The notes under the pieces are model-generated. The model saw nothing but the letters and a program-made list of their open reading frames with translations. It was not told where the DNA came from and did no database searches. Below are positions 12,282 to 21,896 of a stretch of 64,000 nt of DNA, in pieces. This stretch comes from Ceratobasidium sp. AG-K (taxonomy: Eukaryota; Basidiomycota; Agaricomycetes; Cantharellales; Ceratobasidiaceae): positions 868,001-932,000 of the forward strand of contig JAWNGF010000003.1 in NCBI GenBank assembly GCA_037039685.1. The letters run 5' to 3'. The stretch's first letter is position 1. Every line of letters starts with the position of its first letter. The position numbers and the translations under genes were made by a program.

Positions 12282-12556
12282 GATCGACCAGGGGCACACG
12301 GGCGATTTCACCTTTCAAAGTAAGCTCGGCGATCATGGCGCGCTCTCTTTTTGTTTATTGGACATTTATTTGTAGTGTGTGCGCTCCCTATCTTGGACAC
12401 TCATACCTTTTTTTGTCGTATCTTATTCCCGGCTCGCCGATATTCGTTCTTTCGTTTCCTTTCGGGTTTGGCATGCTTTGCGCTCTGATGCATGTAACAG
12501 TGACAAGTTAATCAAGAATGAATAGTGTTTTCTGTTTTATTCAAGTGAGTCTGGGG
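12282..12556 (+). pseudogene. Homeobox gene 3'-end fragment (copy C)
   Basis: The first bases match the last codons (GYTGDFTF) and 3' UTR of the homeobox gene at 21632-21896, in opposite orientation. Here the frame reads GHTGDFTFQSK with no stop at the original place. It carries only the extreme tail, so it cannot encode a working protein. Several substitutions and small indels separate it from the intact gene. Confidence 0.75.
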
Positions 12557-12741
12557 GATAGACTAATCCGACTTTGAGGGTCAGTCGATGAGCAAGACAA
12601 TATTGGACAGGTGGGCAAAGAGATGGGCGATACTCAAGGACGACGATAACGCTGAGTCCAAGTCTCAATTCTGTGGTCCTGAGGCGGCCACACACCCCTC
12701 TGACGCATGCGGGGCAGGTCCAATCGGCATCCCCAGTTAAT

Positions 12742-12748
12742 TATAAAG
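12742..12748 (+). promoter_or_regulatory. TATA box of left NTPase gene
   Basis: TATAAAG lies 51 nt upstream of the ATG at 12793. The same box is present in the right arm at the mirrored place (about 21441-21447), so both copies kept the core promoter. Confidence 0.55.
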
Positions 12749-12792
12749 GGGGCCGTTCACCATGGGTGCGCCTACACTACACTACGCCCACC

Positions 12793-15721
12793 ATGTCTGT
12801 CGAGTTTGATACAATAATCGAAGGGGTAGGCGGTATCGATGGGTACCTCTCGTCCATCCAGTCCGGGTCGCAGCTCAGACTCATAGTTGCGGTGGCAATT
12901 GAGCCTGGCCGAGTGCTCGCGGCGCAGGAGACTCCGAATCTGGGCGACATGCTACTGGAAAGCGAGTTTGAACGCCTGCTTATCGATGCAGCCCATTCTC
13001 GCAGCTTTGAACCAACTAGGCAATGTGAGCACTTCATACGATCTTTTGACATGGCGTTCAACTCCGAGTCCCAACTCTGTAGATATCATCCGCAAACTTT
13101 CGGGTAATCCAGGTCCTCGTAAAACTTTGGCGAAATCGTCCAAACAATTAGGTCGAGACATGACTGAAATTGTATATCCTATCCCATTAACTGTTCCTGT
13201 AGACGCATCTCCCGGCCTCACAAGATCGTTCCAGCAACCATACGTCGGTACTGCAGTCGAAGGACTGTACGAGTATCTCACGGATTGCGATGCCAATTTT
13301 CGCAAAACCAGTACCAACTTTTATGGCAGATTCTTGTCCGTTGTCCAGAGCTCTGGAACAGGAAAGTCCCGCACAATAATCCAGGTATGGTGTTGGATCC
13401 GAGCCGGTTGAGTTCATTCTAGTTAACTGCCTTCATGGATAGCTTATGACGACGAGTGTCCTTGGATTGTATATGAACATTCGCCTGGTCGAAGATACAA
13501 ACTCATATCCTAATCGGGATAACATACCCGCGGATATTTTGACCGCGAACCTCGAATGCTCTTCAGAGGAGTATGCCAGTCGATGCGTTGCCTTATTCAC
13601 GGGTATCTTCACCGTGATCCGTGAGGAGCTCATCGAGCGGGAAAGAGATGATGTTGTCTCGAACGAAACAGTCATGGAGTGGTCGAGGGATATGTGCCAT
13701 GTGGAATCGCCTCGGCGGCGTAGTTTTTTCAAGAAGGTCAAGGAGAAGTACAAACAAGTAGGTAGCCCTATGTGACTCTCCATTTTGACTTTTATGACAG
13801 TTTCTGTTTGCAGATGATCGTAAATTTTCGGGAGGGGGACGACAACGCTCCGGCTGAAACAGAGAGTGGGGAATCGAAAGGTTGGCATTATCTACTCGGT
13901 CTAATAATCAGCACTCATTAAACGCCACTTGTTTCAGTTACCACCGCACCGGAACTTTCAGGGGAGCGTACTATGCTTATAGCTTACCAGGAGTTAATCC
14001 GAGTCGCTCCTGAATTCTTTGACGCAACGTCGAGCACTCCTAAACTTGTGATTGCCATCGATGAGGCGCATACGCTTGGCAAGTCATTGGAAAGGTACAG
14101 ACCTTCGCATATATTATGTCGAGTCATCAGCAGATTCACCAAGTACAACGACATGGCCAACTGGGTTATCTTCGCATCTACGGCTGCCAAGGTCGCAGAT
14201 TTCTCAGCACCGGAAGACATGCGTGAGTGCCAACGAAATGTATTTCTTTTCCAGCATACTGAAACCGGATTCAGACCCTTCATCACGAATTAGTCGAGGT
14301 GGCGAAGAGCTCTTTGCTCCATACTCGCTGCTCGATTGGGATCAGTTGGCCACGCCACTACAGGAAATTAAGCTTCAGGAGGCGGCCCGGTTGGGCAATA
14401 TCGTGGGATTCGGTCGTCCTCTGTGAGTGACATTGCATCTGGATCAGAATCCAGCTAACCAGCGGAACTAAGGTGGAGGTCGCTTCTTATTTCTGACCCA
14501 TCATTGACCCACCTTTTACAATCAGCTGCCGAGAAGCTTTGCTATAGCCCACGGTTCGACCCCGGCAATTCCACCCAAGTTTTCGCTGTTCTTGGTCAAC
14601 GCTTTTGCCTGGACATCTGCTTCGGCCACTCCAAGGCTGTCGAGCTGCAGGCCAACACTGTGTCAAGTCATCTTCGCTATTGCCTGGGGTCCACTCCAGA
14701 CCGGTCATGGCAGACGACGCTCTACCCATCCGAACCCATCCTATCTTGCGCTGCCGCTCACTTTTTGTATTGGACGAATACAGGCGACGGCGTTAGCGCC
14801 AACCTCGTGCGGTCCCTTCGCCGCTTGTGGATGGATATTCAAAGTGGTGCCGTGGACGTCGGCAAGAAAGGTGAACTGGTATCCCGACTCGTCTACCTTC
14901 TCGCCAAGGATATTTTCGTTCGTAACCCTAGATTTCCAGCCGCGCCAACGAGCTCTCAATCGACAAATGATGAGCTTCTAGATTGCCGAATGGTGCCAGT
15001 GGTAGACTACTTGGAGTTCGTGTTTGGCCCGTCTGTAGTGGTGGAAGATGTAAGAAACGTTTTCAGCGCCTGGTATATCAACTTCTCCCATTGGATCACT
15101 ATGAGTGCAGTAATCAAGACAAAGGAGCCGACAGAGTGAGTATTTCTTGTGTTCCAGGCAACCCATGGAGTCTAAAAACGTGATAGGCTCAAAACATGGC
15201 TCATGCGGCACTGGGCTCGAACTTCTGCAGCACAATGCTGCCACAACCAGAAGGCGATCGACAAACTGATCCCGATGTACAAGGAACCTGCAGACCCGGG
15301 AGACCCTTATGACGGACGTATGTCATACATTTTGATTTCCGATCGCGCCAGGAAAACCTCAAGTAAGAGGGACTTGGAGAGTGTATCCCCCAACGAGTCC
15401 GGGATTCACGATCTGCACCAACCGTATATCGCCATACATGCAGACCTTCGACTCAATGGGCCCCAACCGACGTTCAAACTGGATGCAGCCAATCCCACCC
15501 CGACCTTGCGAGTATATGCGCCTGGAGTAAACGCAGCCACTTACCCTTTCCTCGGAACCCATGGGCTGGAGAGCGCGCAGGACACCCTGCAAAGGATGCT
15601 CGGCCTGCCTCAAGAAGATACTAGGCCTGTTATGGCACTGCTGGAGAACCATGTACAGTTTGGGGGTACTGCGGATGCTAGCAATATGGAGTGGGAGGCG
15701 GGAAGGGGGGATCGGTTGTAA
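12793..15721 (+). CDS. P-loop NTPase of unknown function (left copy, intact)
   Basis: Starts MSVEFDTIIEGVGGIDGYLS at 12793. Short introns near 13024-13081, 13385-13442, 13757-13813, 13881-13937, 14222-14270, 14424-14472 and 15136-15186 join exons into one frame of roughly 850 residues ending EAGRGDRL. The N-terminal third leads to FLSVVQSSGTGKSRTIIQ, a Walker A loop. Further on, LVIAIDEAHTLGKSLERY is a DEAH-type Walker B and WVIFASTAAKVADF resembles sensor 1. Later come IVGFGRPLWRSLL and a long all-alpha C-terminal part with no recognised domain. I recall similar 'GTGKSR ... IDEAH ... GRPLW' proteins as a large family in Agaricomycetes, with resemblance to NTPase modules described beside Crinkler-type effectors; that link is an inference. 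No signal peptide or membrane segment. It lies in an inverted duplication and faces the frameshifted twin at 18467-21396. Confidence 0.75.
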
Positions 15722-15773
15722 CACATGATGCTTGTCCGCCTGAAGTAGGTAAATGGAAAATAAACTTAAACAA

Positions 15774-15870
15774 CGGTGCCGACATGGTGGATAAAGCCAG
15801 TGCGGGTATGGTGGGCAACAGTGTCAGTGTGGTAATGATGGGCAGCGGTGCGATGGGGAACATGCCCACC
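15774..15870 (+). pseudogene. Homeobox gene internal fragment
   Basis: Immediately after the NTPase stop, the sequence reads as part of the Met/Gly/Asn-rich homeobox C-terminus (GMVGNSVSVVMMGSGAMGNM) and then stops homology at 15870. It is identical to the corresponding part of copy B (18318-18419), seen in reverse. Confidence 0.8.
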
Positions 15871-16082
15871 TATGGTCGCCCAAGCAGGATCGACTGGCCC
15901 TGATGTGTGCCCATCCAGTGAGGAATGCAATATTTGGATGGTCAAGTGGTTCAGAGCTTTCGGTGTTTGTTCAAATGTCTCGAACTGGACCTTGAATCAC
16001 CTGCGGTATGCGACAAATCGTTTCCATTGTTTTCTAAAGCAAATATGATACAAGTTGGTTGAAACACACAAATATTCATCCC

Positions 16083-17355
16083 TTACTTCCTCTGGCCGTC
16101 TACAACCAAAACCAGTCAGCATATACCCAGTCCGTAGCAGTGACAACACTCACAATTCCTGGTCGCATATTGACCATTCTCAACAATCAAATTAGCCGGA
16201 TCCTGCGGCTTCTTGTCGAGATAGTTCTCAAGGATCGACTTGGCACCCTGGGCGTAACGCAACTGCGCATCGAGCGTCGTGCCAGAATAATGCGGAACCA
16301 TGCCGTTTCCACCCCCGAGCGGGTTCTTGGCCGTGCGCCAGGGATGGTCTCGAGGCGCGGGCTGAACATCCCACACGTCGCCTGCATATCCGTTGATCTG
16401 CCCGCTCGCAAGCGCTGCGGCGAGGTCGTTCCTGTCGACGATTGCGCCGCGCGCAGTGTTGACGAGCCAGGCACCCTTTTTAAAGTGCTTGAGCAGGTCG
16501 GCGTTGATCAAGCCACGGGTGCCCTCGTGTAGGGGTGCGTTGACGGTGACGACGTCGCACTGCGAGACGAATTCCTTGATGTCCTCGACGCGGCGGGCGT
16601 TAATGGCCTTGGCAGCATCTTCCGGGAGGGGGTTGTAGTCAAAGTACAACAGCTCCTTGCAGTCGAACGGAACGAGGCGCTGAAGGACGCGGTAGCCGAT
16701 ACTAAAAGCAATGAGTACCCTGCATACACCCACCCACCAAGACTCACCGGCCAGCACCAATAGTACCAACGACCTTGCCCTCCAAATCATACGCATTCCT
16801 AGCGATATCGCTGACCGTCCAATCACCCCGTTCGATCATCTCATGGGCCGGAACAAAGTTGCGGACAAGGAGCAAAATGTTCATCACTACATGCTCCGCG
16901 ACCGAGACCACGTTCGAGCCGCTGACTTCTGCCACGGTGATCTTGTGCTCGTTGGCCGCGTTGAGGTCGACGTGGTCCGAACCGACACCAGCGGTGATGC
17001 AGAGCTTGAGTTTGGGCGCTTTCTTGATGAGCTCAGCGGTGAGGTATCCTGGGTGGAATGGGGTGGTGATCAACACCTCGGCCTCGGGGAGCTCCTTTTG
17101 GAAGACGCTGTTGGGGCCTTCCTTGTCACTCGTGACCTGTAGACTGTCAGATGTGTTCGACCGAGGCGGGGTGAGAACTTACGACGAGCTCGTGGCCACG
17201 CTCCTTGAGCCAGTCGGCGATTCCGAGCTAGGAGACGATGAGTACCGACCCAACAACGTCGGCAGCGCACACACCTTGTTCTCGGTCGTACCCAACAGAC
17301 GGGGCTCTTCAGCAGCAGCCTTGCCACCATCGTAAAGAATAGCCAAAACCTTCAT
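16083..17355 (-). CDS. FDH1: NAD-dependent formate dehydrogenase (copy 1, cytosolic form)
   Basis: Oxidises formate to CO2 with reduction of NAD+; in oxalate-producing fungi it clears formate made by oxalate decarboxylase. Starts [18 protein letters not shown]. Further blocks are [62 protein letters not shown], the nucleotide loop [49 protein letters not shown] with the catalytic Arg, and [20 protein letters not shown] with the catalytic His. After ENGQYATRN a 50-nt intron leads to a tiny last exon that completes NYGQRK and stops at 16083. The same final intron exists in copy 2. Compared with copy 2 it lacks the N-terminal leader. It lies wholly in the spacer between the two NTPase arms, so an inversion mediated by the arms would flip this gene. 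Confidence 0.93.
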
Positions 17356-17989
17356 ATCGATAAGAACAAGTAGGAGTGTAGAAGAGTGAGTGGGGGATGA
17401 TGCTCTCAACAACCGTCAAACGCACTCTTAAATCCCTGCGCTGGGTCCTAGCGAGACCTTTAATGCCGCGAGCCGGTTTGAGCAACCTGAACATGTCCAA
17501 TAATTACGCAGGCTGGAAATAGTTGAAGTCGAGCGTACAAGTACTCGTCCCGGTTTGGGCCCCGTGACGCTCGCAATAGCCCAAATCCGGTAGGCGCAAG
17601 CTCGGTTTCCGCTCGAGAGCGCTCTGGGTTTACGTTCAGAAGTGATCGGGAGGGCGAATTCCACGGCTGGGCCTCCACCATCCCTCCACCATCCTAATCT
17701 ACGGAGCGACATCATCCGCCCCAGAGAGGTTCGCGACGACAGCGGATGTGTCATGTTATCAGTTGTTAGAATTTCACCTAAAAATAACCCGATTAGTCGA
17801 AAAAGGAAGTGCGAAGAGTACGAGAATAGCTCACAAAGATACCAACTCGGCCAGAAGACGCATATAGTAAATTTCCGTGAACGCACTCACGATATTCGCA
17901 TCTTCGCTAGATAGGGGTACAAAACACCGAGAACCAATTCAATGACCCCATCTACTCGGGCCCATCGGCGAATACCTCACCCAGAATAC
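17356..17989. other. FDH1 upstream region, no gene seen
   Basis: Runs from the FDH1 start to the edge of homeobox copy B. The only long ORFs overlap the FDH1 promoter on either strand and show no family features. It presumably holds the FDH1 promoter; no clear TATA box was found within 100 nt of the start. Confidence 0.4.
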
Positions 17990-18419
17990 CTCCCAGACTC
18001 ACTCGGATAAAACAGAAAACACTATTCATTCTTGGTTAACTTGTCACTGTTACATACATCAAAGCGCAAAACAAACCAAACGCGAAAGGAAACGAAAGAA
18101 CGAACATCGGTGAGCCGGGAATAAGATATGACAAAAAAGGTAGGAGTGTCCGAGATAAGAAGCGTACACACTACGGACAAATGACCAATAAAAAAGGAGA
18201 GCGCGTGATGATCGTCGAGCTTACTATAAAGGTGAAATCACTCGTGTACCCCTCGCCGATCATGGGCATCATGCATAAATGACAGAGGTCCTCTGCATTA
18301 AAGAGCATGGGCTCCTTGGTGGGCATGTTCCCCATCGCACCGCTGCCCATCATTACCACACTGACACTGTTGCCCACCATACCCGCACTGGCTTTATCCA
18401 CCATGTCGGCACCGTTGTT
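17990..18419 (-). pseudogene. Homeobox gene 3'-end duplicate (copy B)
   Basis: A direct (same-strand) copy of the homeobox 3' end at 21632-22058, about 430 bp long. It covers GMVGNSVSVVMMGSGAMGNM, KEPMLFNAEDLC and MPMIGEGYTSDFTF plus the 3' UTR. The stop codon after DFTF is lost. It begins right where the NTPase segment ends, so the NTPase segment is bracketed by two direct copies of the homeobox tail. The shared outer edge is CTCCCAGACTCAC (plus strand). Confidence 0.8.
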
Positions 18420-21400
18420 TAAGTTTATTTTCCATTTACCTACTTCAGGCGGACAAGCATCATGTGTTACAACCGATCCCCCCTTCCCGCCTCCCACTCC
18501 ATATTGCTAGCATCCGCAGTACCCCCAAACTGTACATGGTTCTCCAGCAGTGCCATAACAGGCCCAGTATCTTCTTGAGGCGGGTCGAGCATCCTTTGCA
18601 GGGTGTCCTGCGCGCTCTCCAGCCCATGGGTTCCGAGGAAAGGGTAAGTGGCTGCGTTTACTCCAGGCGCATATACTCGCAAGGTCGGGGTGGGATTGGC
18701 TGCATCCAGTTTGAACGTCGGTTGGGGCCCATTGAGTCGAAGGTCTGCATGTATGGCGATATACGGTTGGTGCAGATCGTGAATCCCAGACTCGTTGGGG
18801 GATACACTCTCCAAGTTCCTCTTACTTGAGGTTTTCCTGGCGCGATCGGAAATCAAAATGTATGACATATGTCCGTCATAAGGGTCTTCCGGGTCTGCAG
18901 GTTCCTTGTACATCGGGATCAGTTTGTCGATCGCCTTCTGGTTGTGGCAGCATTGTACTGCAGAAGTTCGAGCCCAGTGCCGCATGAGCCATGTTTTGAG
19001 CCTATCACGTTTTTAGACTCCATGGGTTGCCTGAAACACAAGAGATACTCACTCTGTCGGCCCCCTTGTTTTGATTACTGCACTCATAGTGATCCAATGG
19101 GAAAAGTTGATATACCAGCCGCTGAAAACGTTTCTCACATCTTCCGCCACTACAGACGGGCCAAACATGAACTCCAAGTAGTCTACTACTGGCACCATTC
19201 GGCAATCTAGAAGCTCATCATTTGTCGATTGAGAGCTCGTTGGCGCGGCTGGAAATCTAGGGGTACGAACGAAAATATCCTTGGCGAGAAGGTAGACGAG
19301 TCGGGATACCAGTTCACCTTTCTTGCCGACGTCCACGGCACCACTTTGAATATCCATCCACAAGCGGCGAAGGGACCGCACGAGGTTGGCGCTAACGCCG
19401 TCGCCTGTATTCGTCCAATACAAAAAGTGAGCGGCAGCGCAAGATAGGATGGGTTCGGATGGGTAGAGCGTCGTCTGCCATGACCGGTCTGGAGTGGACC
19501 CCAGGCAATAGCGAAGATGACTTGACACAGTGTTGGCCTGCAGCTCGACAGCCTTGGAGTGGCCGAAGCAGATGTCCAGGCAAAAGCGTTGACCAAGAAC
19601 AGCGAAAACTTGGGTGGAATTGCCGGGGTCGAACCGTGGGCTATAGCAAAGCTTCTCGGCAGCTGATTGTAAAAGGTGGGTCAATGATGGGTCAGAAATA
19701 AGAAGCGACCTCCACCTTAGTTCCGCTGGTTAGCTGGATTCTGATCCAGATGCAATGTCACTCACAGAGGACGACCGAATCCCACGATATTGCCCAACCG
19801 GGCCGCCTCCTGAAGCTTAATTTCCTGTAGTGGCGTGGCCAACTGATCCCAATCGAGCAGCGAGTATGGAGCAAAGAGCTCTTCGCCACCTCGACTAATT
19901 CGTGATGAAGGGTCTGAATCCGGTTTCAGTATGCTGGAAAAGAAATACATTTCGTTGGCACTCACGCATGTCTTCCGGTGCTGAGAAATCTGCGACCTTG
20001 GCAGCCGTAGATGCGAAGATAACCCAGTTGGCCATGTCGTTGTACTTGGTGAATCTGCTGATGACTCGACATAATATATGCGAAGGTCTGTACCTTTCCA
20101 ATGACTTGCCAAGCGTATGCGCCTCATCGATGGCAATCACAAGTTTAGGAGTGCTCGACGTTGCGTCAAAGAATTCAGGAGCGACTCGGATTAACTCCTG
20201 GTAAGCTATAAGCATAGTACGCTCCCCTGAAAGTTCCGGTGCGGTGGTAACTGAAACAAGTGGCGTTTAATGAGTGCTGATTATTAGACCGAGTAGATAA
20301 TGCCAACCTTTCGATTCCCCACTCTCTGTTTCAGCCGGAGCGTTGTCGTCCCCCTCCCGAAAATTTACGATCATCTGCAAACAGAAACTGTCATAAAAGT
20401 CAAAATGGAGAGTCACATAGGGCTACCTACTTGTTTGTACTTCTCCTTGACCTTCTTGAAAAAACTACGCCGCCGAGGCGATTCCACATGGGCACATATC
20501 CCTCGACCACTCCATGACTGTTTCGTTCGAGACAACATCATCTCTTTCCCGCTCGATGAGCTCCTCACGGATCACGGTGAAGATACCCGTGAATAAGGCA
20601 ACGCATCGACTGGCATACTCCTCTGAAGAGCATTCGAGGTTCGCGGTCAAAATATCCGCGGGTATGTTATCCCGATTAGGATATGAGTTTGTATCTTCGA
20701 CCAGGCGAATGTTCATATACAATCCAAGGACACTCGTCGTCATAAGCTATCCATGAAGGCAGTTAACTAGAATGAACTCAACCGGCTCGGATCCAACACC
20801 ATACCTGGATTATTGTGCGGGACTTTCCTGTTCCAGAGCTCTGGACAACGGACAAGAATCTGCCATAAAAGTTGGTACTGGTTTTGCGAAAATTGGCATC
20901 GCAATCCGTGAGATACTCGTACAGTCCTTCGACTGCAGTACCGACGTATGGTTGCTGGAACGATCTTGTGAGGCCGGGAGATGCGTCTACAGGAACAGTT
21001 AATGGGATAGGATATACAATTTCAGTCATGTCTCGACCTAATTGTTTGGACGATTTCGCCAAAGTTTTACGAGGACCTGGATTACCCGAAAGTTTGCGGA
21101 TGATATCTACAGAGTTGGGACTCGGAGTTGAACGCCATGTCAAAAGATCGTATGAAGTGCTCACATTGCCTAGTTGGTTCAAAGCTGCGAGAATGGGCTG
21201 CATCGATAAGCAGGCGTTCAAACTCGCTTTCCAGTAGCATGTCGCCCAGATTCGGAGTCTCCTGCGCCGCGAGCACTCGGCCAGGCTCAATTGCCACCGC
21301 AACTATGAGTCTGAGCTGCGACCCGGACTGGATGGACGAGAGGTACCCATCGATACCGCCTACCCCTTCGATTATTGTATCAAACTCGACAGACATGGTG

Positions 21401-21896
21401 GGCGTAGTGTAGTGTAGGCGCACCCATGGTGAACGGCCCCCTTTATAATTAACTGGGGATGCCGATTGGACCTGCCCCGCATGCGTCAGAGGGGTGTGTG
21501 GCCGCCTCAGGACCACAGAATTGAGACTTGGACTCAGCGTTATCGTCGTCCTTGAGTATCGCCCATCTCTTTGCCCACCTGTCCAATATTGTCTTGCTCA
21601 TCGACTGACCCTCAAAGTCGGATTAGTCTATCTCCCAGACTCACTCGAATAAAACAGAAAACACTATTCATTCTTGATTGACTTGTCACTGTTACATGCA
21701 TCAGAGCGCAAAGCATGCCAAACCCGAAAGGAAACGAAAGAACGAATATCGGCGAGCCGGGAATAAGATACGACAAAAAAAGGTATGAGTGTCCAAGATA
21801 GGGAGCGTACACACTACAAATAAATGTCCAATAAACAAAAAGAGCGCGTCATTGCCGAGCTCAAAAGGTGAAATCGCCCGTGTACCCCTGGCTGAT
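18318..21896. repeat. Right arm of ~3.6 kb inverted duplication
   Basis: Reverse-complement partner of 12282-15870. Ends sharply at 18318 and fades near 21896 inside the 3' end of the intact homeobox gene. Arm-to-arm spacing is 2447 bp (15871-18317). Confidence 0.92.
18467..21396 (-). pseudogene. P-loop NTPase, right copy, frameshifted
   Basis: Mirror copy of the gene at 12793-15721. The start codon, TATA box, Walker A (SSGTGKSRTIIQ), Walker B (IDEAHTLG) and most splice sites are kept. There is one extra G (C on the coding strand) within 20490-20492, where the left arm has two bases. It changes the frame after MEWSRDMC and reaches a stop at about 20465, removing Walker B and the whole C-terminal part. 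Other changes lie mainly in the C-terminal third (for example FVRT for FVRN, DPPQEDT for GLPQEDT). It could be a true pseudogene or a short-homopolymer sequencing error. Confidence 0.8.

Larger units (their letters stand above)
12282..15870. repeat. Left arm of ~3.6 kb inverted duplication
   Basis: This segment recurs in reverse orientation at 18318-21896. It runs from a piece of homeobox-gene 3' end (C), through a complete NTPase gene, into a second piece of homeobox 3' coding sequence. Homology stops sharply at 15870 (after GGGAACATGCCCACC) and fades near 12282. Between about 12590 and 14920 I see almost no differences from the right arm, whereas parts further in and out differ at several percent. 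Confidence 0.92.

Noticed and set aside
12282..21896. Inverted duplication as a classical TIR transposon
   Set aside because: The arms are gene-sized, carry host homeobox fragments at their ends, and show no short target duplication or transposase.
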